Shown one piece after another: positions 1-8,400 of a stretch of 51,084 nucleotides of DNA. Within the stretch, counting starts at the first letter, position 1; every line of letters begins with the position of its first letter. The notes under the pieces were generated by a model, which was given only the letters and a program-made list of their open reading frames with translations, had not been told where the DNA came from and did not search any database. The DNA lies in assembly GCA_017505745.1 (NCBI GenBank), contig JAFVOP010000034.1:1-51084 (forward strand), given 5' to 3'. The translations under genes and the position numbers were made by a program. The DNA comes from Clostridia bacterium. Its GTDB lineage: Bacteria > Bacillota > Clostridia > Oscillospirales > CAG-272.

Positions 1-2
1 CC

Positions 3-104
3 TATTTCGGTTACACCATCCAAAACAACCGCGGCAAGCCCACGAATAGTGAATTCATCGCCATGATCGCGGATAATTTGAGATTGAAATATAAAATGTA
101 TTGA
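3..104 (+). CDS. spo0A: Spo0A sporulation response regulator, C-terminal fragment
   Basis: This open frame enters from the left edge and ends in TGA after 33 residues. It contains the run [18 protein letters not shown], which closely matches the conserved C-terminal end of Spo0A ([17 protein letters not shown] in Bacillus). Spo0A is the master response regulator of sporulation; this segment is the last part of its DNA-binding effector domain. The receiver domain and most of the effector domain lie outside the window. The match is from memory of the family, but the run is long and specific. It fits the presence of spoIIE and a Spo0A-box-like site at 43.8 kb. Confidence 0.85.
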   Translation, partial: YFGYTIQNNRGKPTNSEFIAMIADNLRLKYKMY

Positions 105-130
105 TATTTGTGGGGGGCTTGAACATAAAC

Positions 131-345
131 GATACTTTTTGTGGGGGAACTTCTTGAAAGAAGTTCCCCCACGCCCCTTCAAGAACTTTACACACATTTT
201 TATTGCGAAACGCGCACGAAACGAACCAATTTAGCAAGAAAGATGTGCGGAAAGTTTTGAAATGGGGTAAAACGTGCAAGCACGTTGGGGAAAACTTTTC
301 CAAAAGTTTTCCCCACAAAAAATATTACGCTAACAGAGCCTTTGC
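131..345. repeat. Intergenic repeat, two copies head-to-head
   Basis: The stretch between spo0A and the next gene is two divergent copies of one repeat. Each has a long perfect hairpin (141-172, arms GTGGGGGAACTTCT; 286-315, arms TGGGGAAAACTTTT), followed outward on its own strand by a TTACGYTAAC-like end (right copy 325-335). The left copy on the minus strand (AAATGTGTGTAAAGTTCTTG) and the right copy on the plus strand both align with 29271-29402. A small palindrome AACGTGC-AA-GCACGTT lies at 271-286. The hairpins could end spo0A transcription. The stop codon of the minus-strand gene lies at the repeat's edge. Confidence 0.75.
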
Positions 346-870
346 TTCAAATAGCGGAAAAGAAATATTGCAACGTATTCCGGACTCTCCGGCAACTATC
401 ATCAAATTTTTTGCTTGTTGAAAAACAGATTCCAAAAAAGAAAAGGAATTCCACATCAAAAAGAACTTTTCGGATGTAAACAGAAAGCTCACCTCGGTTG
501 TTTTCGGTACGATATTCACTTCCAGACGAACGTGAGTGGACCGTGCAAATGCCAGCGCCATTTCCACCAAATGATAAAACCGATTGAGTGTGGGATTGGA
601 AAGGTACTCTTCACAGCTTGTTAAGTCAGGAAAGCAATTGGGCGCCGATTTCAAAAAGCGATCTGTAATCCGACAAAAAACGCTATGAAGATTAACATTG
701 GGAAACTCTTCTCGAATACTCCCTTTCCGATAATCAATTTTCAAAACACCGTAAAGGTTGGCATCCTTCAATGGATCATACCCTGCCTGTGCATCTGCAT
801 ATTCAAATTCTTCTTTTTGATAAAAATCCTCATTCCATTGCTCTTCCTTGCGCAAAATTTCAGTATCCAT
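325..870 (-). CDS. Hypothetical protein (181 aa)
   Basis: I chose the ATG at 868-870 because AAAAGGAGA lies 6-8 nt upstream; a further upstream in-frame ATG has no ribosome site. The product is soluble, with no signal peptide or membrane segment. I do not recognise the family with certainty. The second half (HLVEMALAFARSTHVRLEVNI, then a strand-rich stretch and a GESGI turn) faintly recalls a worn GHKL ATPase fold, but no N/G1/G2 boxes are clear, so this is only a guess. It is transcribed from its own consensus promoter at 1066-1094, through a leader of about 190 nt that contains a very long hairpin. It converges on spo0A, and its stop codon sits inside the repeat at 131-345. Confidence 0.7.
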   Translation of the reverse strand: MDTEILRKEEQWNEDFYQKEEFEYADAQAGYDPLKDANLYGVLKIDYRKGSIREEFPNVNLHSVFCRITDRFLKSAPNCFPDLTSCEEYLSNPTLNRFYHLVEMALAFARSTHVRLEVNIVPKTTEVSFLFTSEKFFLMWNSFSFLESVFQQAKNLMIVAGESGIRCNISFPLFEAKALLA

Positions 871-946
871 TTTCTTCTCCTTTTCCAAACAAAAAAGTGC
901 GCGCAACCGAAGTCACACGCACTGAAAAACGTATGGCTCCTTTTGC

Positions 947-1060
947 TGCGACACAAATGTTTTGTAATCTTCGAGAAAGAAGTATACGAAAACAGAGCAT
1001 ACATTTTTACCATAGTAAAAATGTATACTTTCTTCTCAAAGATTATTCATTTGTGTCGCA
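947..1060. repeat. 114-bp long inverted repeat in the leader of the 325-870 gene
   Basis: The outer arms are 13-bp perfect (TGCGACACAAATG at 947-959, CATTTGTGTCGCA at 1048-1060). The pairing continues imperfectly through GTAATCTTCGAGAAAGAAGTATAC, here given as 961-986, against 1024-1046. An inner hairpin (ATTTTTACcataGTAAAAAT) sits at 1002-1021. The RNA of the minus-strand gene would form one rod of about 55 bp. The same 13-mer CATTTGTGTCGCA occurs again at 21464-21476, which suggests a mobile palindromic element (MITE/REP-like) rather than a unique regulator. Confidence 0.75.
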
Positions 1061-1065
1061 CCCTC

Positions 1066-1094
1066 ATTATAACATATTTAAAACAGAATGTCAA
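1066..1094 (-). promoter_or_regulatory. Sigma-A promoter for the 325-870 gene
   Basis: On the minus strand, TTGACA (1089-1094), a 17-nt spacer and TATAAT (1066-1071): a perfect consensus. It fires leftward through the palindrome at 947-1060. Confidence 0.85.
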
Positions 1095-1137
1095 TCATAC
1101 TTTTCAAAAAATGAAAAAAACGTCTCTCACATAACTC

Positions 1138-1166
1138 TTGACATTTCCCCATTTTTCGGTTATAAT
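1138..1166 (+). promoter_or_regulatory. Sigma-A promoter of rnpB
   Basis: TTGACA (1138-1143), 17-nt spacer, TATAAT (1161-1166), a perfect consensus. It ends about 7 nt before the first base of the RNase P RNA, as expected for a strong stable-RNA promoter. Confidence 0.92.
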
Positions 1167-1172
1167 ATCGGT

Positions 1173-1525
1173 GTAGCTTCGCCGGACGGTCGCGCGGTAT
1201 GTTGCCGCAAGGTATTACCGTGAGGAAAGTCCGGGCTTCACAGGACAGGATAGCTGATAACGTCAGCCACGGGTAACCGTCGGGAAAGTGCAACAGAAAG
1301 AAACCGCCGCAATTGCGGTAAGGATGGAAAGGCGAGGTAAGAGCTCACCCGTTCCTATGGTAACATAGGTCCGCTGTAAACCCTATCCGAAGCAACACCT
1401 CAAGGGGCGTTTGTCCGACGCATGCTCCGAGGTGGCACGGGGATCCTCCCCGAAGCGTCACGGTGACGTGGCGCGCAGATTGATGACCGTTCAAGACAGA
1501 ACCCGGCTTACAGACGAAGCTGCCA
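1173..1525 (+). ncRNA. rnpB: RNase P RNA component, bacterial type A
   Basis: This is the catalytic RNA that removes 5' leaders from tRNA precursors. The highly conserved core is present: GAGGAAAGTCCGGGCT at 1221-1236, then ACAGGA and GATAGCTGATAACGTC, an ACAGAAA-type segment, and the 3' conserved run AGACAGAACCCGGCTTA at 1494-1510. The ends pair as helix P1 (AGCTTCG 1175-1181 with CGAAGCT 1515-1521). The length of about 350 nt is typical for type A RNA. A perfect promoter precedes it and a hairpin follows at 1526-1561. The exact ends are inferred from P1 and the promoter. Confidence 0.95.
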
Positions 1526-1561
1526 AAACGGGTGTTGCGAATTCTCTCGCAGCATCCGTTT
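1526..1561 (+). terminator. Stem-loop downstream of rnpB
   Basis: The arms AAACGGgTGtTGCGA and TCGCAgCAtCCGTTT pair with two G-T type wobbles, and TATTTACA follows. The tail is short on T, so termination may be leaky; the next gene starts only 31 nt later and has no clear promoter of its own. Confidence 0.65.
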
Positions 1562-1592
1562 ATTTACACATACGCCGAAAGGAACCGATTTT

Positions 1593-2288
1593 ATGAAACT
1601 GCGTTTGCTCTCGCTTCTTCTATGCGCTGTTTTTCTCATTCCCCTGGCCTCCTGTGCCGCTGAACGGCATGATCTGCTATATGAAACCACCGTAGGCGGC
1701 TATACCTACTGCGTGCGCGGAACCGATTTTCGTGCCAAGCAATTGGTGGTCAAGCAAGGCGATGAGATCGTTTGGAGCCAAAAGGTGAAGGTAGATGCCA
1801 CCGTTGGCTCGCTGGGCGGCAACTACGGTCTGGAGGTGCTCGACCTCAATTTTGACGGCAACCTCGACTTGATGATTGCCGACGGCAAAGCCGGCGACGA
1901 GGTCTCCTACCTTTGCTGGCTTTGGGATGCAAAAAAAGAGACCTTTGCAAAATCCGAGGAGCTGAGCGGCCTTTGCAACGTGGCGGTCGATGCCGAATTA
2001 AAAGCGATCTTTGCCTTCTCCCATTCCTACGAATATGAGCCCGCCTACGACGATGCCCCTTCCAACGAAAAAACGGTGGACAGCACCACCAAGTACGTGT
2101 GGAAGGACGGCGTGCTGACCCCCGCCATCCGCGTATCGATCACCCATGATTCCGCCACCGATCTCTATTGCTACTCGGTAGCCTACTACAATGAAAAAAC
2201 ACAAGCTTTTGACGATTCGGATGACAACTGGCTTACACCGGAAGAATATGAAAAGGCAGATCTGAGTTTTTTGTATTATTTCAAATAA
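1593..2288 (+). CDS. Lipoprotein with a VCBS/FG-GAP-like calcium-loop motif
   Basis: The 231-residue product starts with a lipoprotein signal peptide: a KLR n-region, a hydrophobic stretch, and a lipobox LASC with the modified cysteine at residue 21. It is therefore expected to be anchored outside the membrane. The segment LEVLDLNFDGNLDLMIAD (about residues 83-100) is the D-x-[DN]-x-[DN]-G-x-x-D calcium-binding loop found in FG-GAP/VCBS repeats and in XAC2610-type proteins, here a single copy. The rest has no recognised enzyme motif. The ribosome site is AAAGGA, 8 nt before ATG. It lies directly behind rnpB and may depend on read-through. A terminator follows at 2304. Confidence 0.75.
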   Translation: MKLRLLSLLLCAVFLIPLASCAAERHDLLYETTVGGYTYCVRGTDFRAKQLVVKQGDEIVWSQKVKVDATVGSLGGNYGLEVLDLNFDGNLDLMIADGKAGDEVSYLCWLWDAKKETFAKSEELSGLCNVAVDAELKAIFAFSHSYEYEPAYDDAPSNEKTVDSTTKYVWKDGVLTPAIRVSITHDSATDLYCYSVAYYNEKTQAFDDSDDNWLTPEEYEKADLSFLYYFK

Positions 2289-2303
2289 TAGAGTAAAAAA
2301 TGA

Positions 2304-2335
2304 GGACAACCGCTGCGGCAGTTGTCCCTTTTTTA
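2304..2335. terminator. Bidirectional rho-independent terminator
   Basis: GGACAAC...GTTGTCC arms (2304-2310, 2321-2327) with a GC-rich core. The plus side is followed by CCTTTTTTATTT. The minus side reads TCATTTTTTAC, so it can also end the convergent gene 2345-2905. Confidence 0.85.
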
Positions 2336-2344
2336 TTTGCCGCC

Positions 2345-2905
2345 TCAAATCTCACATAAACTTAAAAATACTTCCGCACAGGAACACAAGATCTGCTCAC
2401 AGTCCGGTTCATATCCTCCTCCCGCACGGTCGTATTCCTCGCGGATCCGTTGGAGATGATCGGTCAATAAACGTCCTCGAAAAGCCGTTTGCCTCTCTGT
2501 CATCTGAACACTGAAAAGCTGTTTTTCAAAACGCTCATGCAGTTCTTTTTCGTATCTGCGGTGCTCCCGCATCGTCCCGGTAAAACCGTTCGTATGCGGG
2601 AAGGTAAAGGAATCCGCCAGATAGTGCATCAGCTTTCCCAGCGCAAAGCAATCGCGCCGTTTTTTCACTCCGCGCCTTTGCAAGCGTTGGATCATTTTTT
2701 GAATGTATGCGCCCGAATAGCGCGCGTGATGCCCCAGCATCGCGTGACTTTGCCGAAATCCGCGCAAATAAGTAAACGGCACGTAGTCGGGGCAAATGCA
2801 TCCCCAAACAAAAAAACGGCGGTGCCAGGTTCTTTTCCAAAGAGGTCCCTGTTCCGCGCAATTCATTAAATAATAGGCAAGTGCCTTATGGTCTTTTCGT
2901 TTCAT
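2345..2905 (-). CDS. Zinc-dependent phospholipase C family protein (186 aa)
   Basis: The sequence matches the small clostridial zinc-dependent phospholipase C/S1-P1-nuclease-like family. Its hallmarks are LGKLMHYLADSFTFPHTNG (about residues 89-107) with the H-x3-D pair, and later HRRYEKELHERF, which supplies further metal ligands; HAMLGHHARYSG (about 54-65) adds more histidines. No signal peptide is visible, unlike secreted clostridial alpha-toxins, so a cytoplasmic or unknown location is likely. Members of this subfamily have no firmly assigned substrate. The start has GGAGGG 5 nt upstream. It is convergent with the lipoprotein gene. Confidence 0.75.
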   Translation of the reverse strand: MKRKDHKALAYYLMNCAEQGPLWKRTWHRRFFVWGCICPDYVPFTYLRGFRQSHAMLGHHARYSGAYIQKMIQRLQRRGVKKRRDCFALGKLMHYLADSFTFPHTNGFTGTMREHRRYEKELHERFEKQLFSVQMTERQTAFRGRLLTDHLQRIREEYDRAGGGYEPDCEQILCSCAEVFLSLCEI

Positions 2906-3020
2906 GCTTCCCTCCGTTCGTCTTTTCGTAGTTCTATTATATCATTTTTGAGGATAAAAATCAACGGAACCGTATCAAAAAACAACCTGCCAATATCTTC
3001 CGACAGGCCCTATAAAACGC

Positions 3021-3049
3021 TTGACAATCCACAGGAAGTTTGCTATAAT
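3021..3049 (+). promoter_or_regulatory. Sigma-A promoter of the AraC-type regulator
   Basis: TTGACA (3021-3026), 17-nt spacer, TATAAT (3044-3049), a perfect consensus about 50 nt upstream of the start codon. Confidence 0.88.
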
Positions 3050-3099
3050 AAAAAAAGAGAATGATCTGCCATCAAAAAAGCACGGAAGGAGGGATGGAC

Positions 3100-3942
3100 A
3101 TGCTAAAGGAAAAGATCTTTCAGATGAAGCATATCAACGATACGCTCCCCGAGCGGTTGGATCTTCGCTTTCACATGTGCGGTACCACCTATCCCAACCG
3201 CAACTATCTCATCCACCGCCCCAACTCCTCCGTTTGTTGCATCGAATACATCGTATCGGGCACGGGAGAGGTATGCATCGACGGGCAAACCTTTTCGCCA
3301 AAGGCAGGCGACGCCTACTTTTTGCCGCAAGGGCACGATCATCACTATGAAAGCAACCGCTCGGAGCCTTGGGAAAAGATCTGGCTCAACTTTTCGGGAA
3401 CGGCGGTGGACCGCATGATCCGTGAATACGGGTTGGACGGCGTATTTCACTTCCCCACCTTGGATATTTCGGATCTGCTATTGAAATTCCAGTACCACGC
3501 CGCACATTCCGATGCTCCGAATGCCGCAGAAAAATGTGCGTCGCTGATTACGGGGCTCTTTTTTCGCATGTCCTGCGCCCAGGATCGGGAAAACCTCCCA
3601 TACCACACGCCGGTGCAAGCCATGATCGCCTACATCGACCGTCACGAAACCGACGTGATCCGCCTGGAGCAGATCGCCGCCGCGTGTAAAAAATCCCCCT
3701 CACAGGCCGAGCGCCTCTTTCGCTCGGAAATCGGGATTCCCCCTTACCGCTACGTTCTCAACCGCAAAATTGAGCTTGCATGTCAGCTGCTCAGCGAAAC
3801 GGGTATGTCGGTGCGCGACATTGCCGCCTATCTATCCTTTGAGGATGAATTCTATTTTTCGGGACTATTTCGCCGCAAAACCGGCTTTTCTCCCACCCAA
3901 TACCGAAAAGACGTGCAAAAAAAGAATGCCGAGGGATCCTGA
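3100..3942 (+). CDS. AraC-family transcriptional regulator
   Basis: This 280-residue regulator has an N-terminal cupin sensor domain (about residues 20-100, with GTGEVCIDGQTF and GDAYFLPQGHDHHYES) and a C-terminal double helix-turn-helix of AraC type. The first HTH is LEQIAAACKKSPSQAERLFR; the second is the signature MSVRDIAAYLSFEDEFYFSG followed by FRRKTGFSPTQYRK. The cupin normally binds a sugar or another small ligand; which one is not evident. The start at 3100 was chosen because AAGGAGGG (3086-3093) lies 6 nt upstream; an ATG at 3094 is too close. No target operon is adjacent, so it may act on distant genes. Confidence 0.88.
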   Translation: MLKEKIFQMKHINDTLPERLDLRFHMCGTTYPNRNYLIHRPNSSVCCIEYIVSGTGEVCIDGQTFSPKAGDAYFLPQGHDHHYESNRSEPWEKIWLNFSGTAVDRMIREYGLDGVFHFPTLDISDLLLKFQYHAAHSDAPNAAEKCASLITGLFFRMSCAQDRENLPYHTPVQAMIAYIDRHETDVIRLEQIAAACKKSPSQAERLFRSEIGIPPYRYVLNRKIELACQLLSETGMSVRDIAAYLSFEDEFYFSGLFRRKTGFSPTQYRKDVQKKNAEGS

Positions 3943-3960
3943 TGTCCCACGGCATTTCTT
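3925..3960. terminator. Bidirectional terminator between the AraC gene and birA
   Basis: AATGCCG (3925-3931) pairs with CGGCATT (3950-3956); inner GGGA/TCCC extends the stem. The plus side ends in TCTTCC; the minus side is followed by CTTTTTTT, which makes it a strong terminator for birA. It overlaps the regulator's stop codon. Confidence 0.75.
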
Positions 3961-3966
3961 CCGTCA

Positions 3967-4773
3967 TCAAACACGTACGTCTGTCTCATCCGTAAAGATC
4001 GAGATCTCGCCGGTGCGCAAATATTCGGTGCTTCCGTCCGAAAGACGAACCTCCAGCGCACCGCGTCCGTCAATTCCAACGGCCCGCCCCGTGTAGGCGC
4101 TTCCGCCCACGCTCCAGCGGATCTCCTTTCCAATGACACACGAATGAATGCGATAATCCTCCAACCAGCTTTGATCCGTTGGATTTTGAAGATAGGGCCA
4201 CAGCTCCCGCACAATTTCGGCAATCAGTGCCTCGCGTAAGAGCGCGCTTGCTCCCAACGAACCGGCTTTATGAGACAGCTCAGGGGGAAAGACCTCGGTA
4301 GAAAGGTTCACCCCGATCCCCAAAATCACCTTGGGCAGATCGGTTAAGCCACTCACGGCTTCGGTCAATATCCCGCACACCTTTTTGCCGTTCAGATACA
4401 GATCGTTCACCCATTTGATCGCGGTCTGCTTGCCGCATAGCCTGCGGATCGCGCGCATCACGGCAACCGAAGCCGCGCCCGTGATCGAAAGCGTAGTCTC
4501 CATGGATTGTTCCGCATCAAAGAGAATACTGAAATACACGCCCGTATCGGCGGGCGAATAAAAGCTGCGTCCCATCCGTCCCCGTCCTGCGCTCTGCGCC
4601 GCGGCAACGATCAATGCGGGAGTAGACCTTTCCTCCACCGCCATGCGCTTTGCCTCGCTGTTGGTGGAATCAATTTCATCAAACACACAAAGGGACACCT
4701 CCAAACCTCTCTCCCCAAGAAGCGCTCGAAGCCTCGCAGCATTTATTGGATTATGAATAGGAGCTTGTTGCAT
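3967..4773 (-). CDS. birA: Biotin--[acetyl-CoA-carboxylase] ligase, monofunctional
   Basis: The enzyme attaches biotin to biotin carboxyl carrier proteins through biotinyl-AMP. The 268 residues carry the catalytic signature AAAQSAGRGRMGRSFYSP (about residues 57-74, the biotinyl-AMP loop), KWVNDLYLNGKKVCGILTEA (about 120-139, with the catalytic lysine), GIGVNL, and the C-terminal SH3-like cap (about 215-262). The N-terminal winged-helix repressor domain of bifunctional BirA is absent, so it should not regulate transcription itself. It is divergent from the pseudouridine synthase gene, with 40 bp between the starts. Confidence 0.9.
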   Translation of the reverse strand: MQQAPIHNPINAARLRALLGERGLEVSLCVFDEIDSTNSEAKRMAVEERSTPALIVAAAQSAGRGRMGRSFYSPADTGVYFSILFDAEQSMETTLSITGAASVAVMRAIRRLCGKQTAIKWVNDLYLNGKKVCGILTEAVSGLTDLPKVILGIGVNLSTEVFPPELSHKAGSLGASALLREALIAEIVRELWPYLQNPTDQSWLEDYRIHSCVIGKEIRWSVGGSAYTGRAVGIDGRGALEVRLSDGSTEYLRTGEISIFTDETDVRV

Positions 4774-4813
4774 ACATCTGTCCGCCTTTCAAAAGAAACA
4801 GAGGAATAAAAAT

Positions 4814-5461
4814 ATGGAAATACTGTACGAAGATCACGATATTACCGTTGCCGTCAAGCCGCCGGATCTGGTTTCGGAGCAAACCCCGCAAAAAAACGGA
4901 TTTGCTGACCGATTGGCAGAGCGAAACCCCGATGGCTACATCGGGGTGGTTCATCGCCTGGACCGCGGAGTGGGCGGTATCATGGTATATGCCAGAACAC
5001 CGCAAGCCGCCGCAAGGCTATCCGCATCGGTGCAAGCGCACACCTTTCAAAAGGAGTATCTCGCGCTGATTCACGGCGAGCCGGAGGTTCCTTACGCAAC
5101 TCTGACCGACCTGCTCTTTCACGATCGTAACCGCAACAAAACCTTTGTGGTGGAGCGCGAGCGAAAGGGAGTAAAACAAGCGATTCTGGACTATGAGGTT
5201 CTCGGTTGCGCCGAATCCCCCGAATACGGCCGCTATAGCTTGGTCAAAGTTCGCCTGCACACCGGAAGAACCCATCAGATCCGCGTGCAGTTTGCACACC
5301 GCGGTCACCCCTTGCTTGGGGATGGGAAATACGGCGCGCACGACCGTTGCCCCATCGGCCTGTTTTGCTATCGCCTCGCCTTTCCACACCCCCTCTCGCA
5401 AAAGCGTTTGTGCTTTGAAAAGGAGTGGGACAGACGCCCGGATACGGGGGAAGCAGAATAA
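4814..5461 (+). CDS. RluA-family RNA pseudouridine synthase
   Basis: This converts uridine to pseudouridine in structured RNA. The catalytic motif HRLDRGVGG (about residues 47-55, catalytic Asp in RLD) and the second conserved block GRTHQIRVQFAHRGHPLLGD (about 152-171) are intact. At 215 residues it has only the catalytic domain and lacks the N-terminal S4 RNA-binding domain of RluD-type enzymes, as in RluA/TruC-like members. The exact RNA target cannot be read from sequence. AGGAAT precedes the ATG. The gene converges with the large surface-protein gene, 33 bp apart. Confidence 0.88.
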   Translation: MEILYEDHDITVAVKPPDLVSEQTPQKNGFADRLAERNPDGYIGVVHRLDRGVGGIMVYARTPQAAARLSASVQAHTFQKEYLALIHGEPEVPYATLTDLLFHDRNRNKTFVVERERKGVKQAILDYEVLGCAESPEYGRYSLVKVRLHTGRTHQIRVQFAHRGHPLLGDGKYGAHDRCPIGLFCYRLAFPHPLSQKRLCFEKEWDRRPDTGEAE

Positions 5462-5494
5462 TGCTTCCCTCTCCGCATCCATTGGGATAAAATA

Positions 5495-8400
5495 TCATTC
5501 GTTTGAGGAGCTTTCCGATTCGGCGGTTATTTTCTTCACCGCGGGGAGCTCCTTTTTAGCTACTGTCAGCTTGCGTTTTCTTCTGCGGAGCAACAAAATC
5601 AAGGTCACCGTACCGCCAATCAACAGCAGCACACCCACGATTCCAATGACCAAAACCGTGTAGAACAGGCTTCGGTCCGGCACAAATTCTCTGCCAACCG
5701 GAGTGGTGGAAAAGACGGCTTCAAAGATCAATTCTCTCTCATCGCCCAGCGCAACTCCCACCTCAGGGCTCCAAGCGCTGAACGTATAGAAAAAGTGTCC
5801 GTCTGTTTCCTTCGTTGGATCCTCGGGAGGAAGGATCTCTTCGCCTGCCCCGTATTGTGCCGTATGGATCACCACACCGTCCACCGTAAAGGACACACGA
5901 TAAATGATCTTTGTAATCGTCAGCTCCACTTCCACTGCGCGATCCGGCATCAAAAAGCAAAGATTTTGGATCGGAGACCTGCTTCCGTCATCCAAAAGCA
6001 GCGTAGCTCCCGTGATCTCGTACCCAAATACGCAACCGATCACCGAAAGATCCACCTCGGCACCCGATTCAAAAAATCCGGTGAAATACGAGAGGTTACA
6101 AGGCTCGGTAGAGGTAATGCCAACGTGATAGACGTCGCTGACGCGCAAAACGAATCCGCCAACAGCTTCCCCCTGTCCATCTTCCAGAACAGACCAACCG
6201 TCTGCCTTTGAAAGTCGGCCAACGTAGGTACCGTCCTCGTCATTTTCACGCATGGTTACGCTTGCAACAACATCAAGCTTCAATGCCACGCCCGCACTGT
6301 TGAGATATCCCACCTCGTAAACCGTGGCGGTATCCTCTTTCGTCTCCTTAACAATGCCGATCTGTCGGCAATAGGAATTCAGTAACGTGTCAAGGTCATC
6401 CGCTTCGATCCGGATCGAGAACTTTTCCAAGCAAAGCTCCAGCGCCTTTCCCTGCTGCTTTGCAAGAACGGCTGCTTCGCGAATATCACTGCGCGCACCA
6501 ATGGCAAATACCGTAAGAGCATCCTCGGATTGCGTAACATTCAAAACGCTCCCCGAGCGATCGGTTGCCAATGCAACCCTTCGATATTCTGCCGTATAGG
6601 TTACGTCACGCTCTACGGCCATCAACGGAGCATCCCAGCCGGAAAATTCATAGCGATAGTCGTCGGGTGCTCTTGAGGTATCGCCCGCATACAAGGGATA
6701 AGAGCCGTACGGAAGCTCTACGGTTTCGATACGGTCACCAAGCACCCACGTGACTTGATAGTTGCGCAATTCTTTTTGCATGCTTCCCGTATACGTCACG
6801 TCCCCGCTAACGGGAAGAACCTCCCGATCCCATCCCGAAAAGGTGTACGTATATACACGGTCGGGATCCTTATTCGTTACAAACGGGCAGAACAGATTCG
6901 GATCAACGCCGTATTGCAGACGCTTCGATTCGGTTTTTCCGTCCAGGATCCAGGTCACGGTATAAAACCGCGGCTTTTCCAAATAGTGGGCGTAGACGCT
7001 CATGTTCGAATATGCAACCAGATCGGCCTCGGTTCGATCAGGGAGCGTGACCCAGCAAAGAAATTGATAGTGGCTTTTTTCGTCCGATTCTCTCGCTGTG
7101 TCGGGGCCCTGATAGGTAACGCGTTCCCCGTAATGAACGGTTTGACGATCGAGCACGGTTTTGCCGTCGGCGCTGTAAAAGGTCACCGTTTTGAGATTTC
7201 GGATCGACACCGACGTAGCTACCGTAGTATCAAAGGCCAACGAATACGATTCCTTACTTGCCTTTCGTTTGGAAAGTCTTCCGGCGTTCAGATCCTCCAT
7301 CAAAAGACGTTCCCCGTTGGTCAAGGCAGGAGCCACCGGAGCCGGGCCGGGGTTCTCGGCAACGGCGGGGGGATTGGAGGTATCGGGCTTGGAAATCTCC
7401 GTGGGCACCACGGGAGCCTCGGGAACCGATCCGTACCATTTGGGCTTTTTGGACACCTCGGGAACAGTCGGTTGCTCGATCTGCTCTACCTTTTCCACCT
7501 TGGGAACCTCCACCGCAGGCATCAAAACACCATTTGGCGAAGCACCCGAATCGGTCAACAGATGAATCGGCTCTACCACTTCATTCAAGAAATAAGCGGC
7601 ACAAATGCCCTCCTTGGCGGAAAGCGTTACCGAGTCATCCAGACATGCCCAGGTTACATACAGCTGTCCCACAAACTGATAATAACGCTCCAGCTTGCCC
7701 TTTTCACTCAAAGCCATCGTTACCACCGAATCGCCCCCCATGGTATTGAGTGCTTGATAGAGCTGCGCGTAGTTGGCCGTCAGGATTTGATAATTTTTGG
7801 TGTAAAACGCGTAAAGCGTGGTCAGCTTTTCATGCTCGGACGCGTATTTTGCCTGTCTCAGCTCCGCGTATTCGCTCATCAGCTTCTTAAGCACCTGCGT
7901 GGACTGTTGGGCGTTGTTGATCCATTTTTCAAACTCTTTTTTGTAGGAAATCAGTTCATCCTTGCGATCCACCACCTGCTCTACAGTGCCACCCATCAGC
8001 GAAGCATACAGCTGCCAGCCATGGCTATCCTTGATATAAAGTGTTTCCAGGATATTCAAGCGTGCACGGATCGGCTTCAGCTGCTCCAGGTACGCCTGGT
8101 ATGCGCGGTATTTTTCCTGGACGTCGCCGGTCATAAATTCCTGATAGGCCCAGTATTGCTGCCACGCCTCATACGCGGAAAGTCGCTCCAGATATTCGGC
8201 GTAAGGGCGGTATTCCTCCACCGCTCTCTCGTATGCAGGCAGATCCACATTTATGTATTTCTCATAGGCCTTTACCGATTCCACATAGGCCTCATACGCC
8301 AGATATTTTTCCAGGAGTTGCCCGTATTCCTGCATCCGCTCGGCATAGTCCCGACTCGCATTCGATGCGGCAACCGCTGCCGCATACGGGGCGCCGAGCA

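Noticed and set aside
203..421. Short open frames in the 131-345 repeat
   Set aside because: They read through hairpins and are not kept in the other copy of the repeat at 29271-29402.
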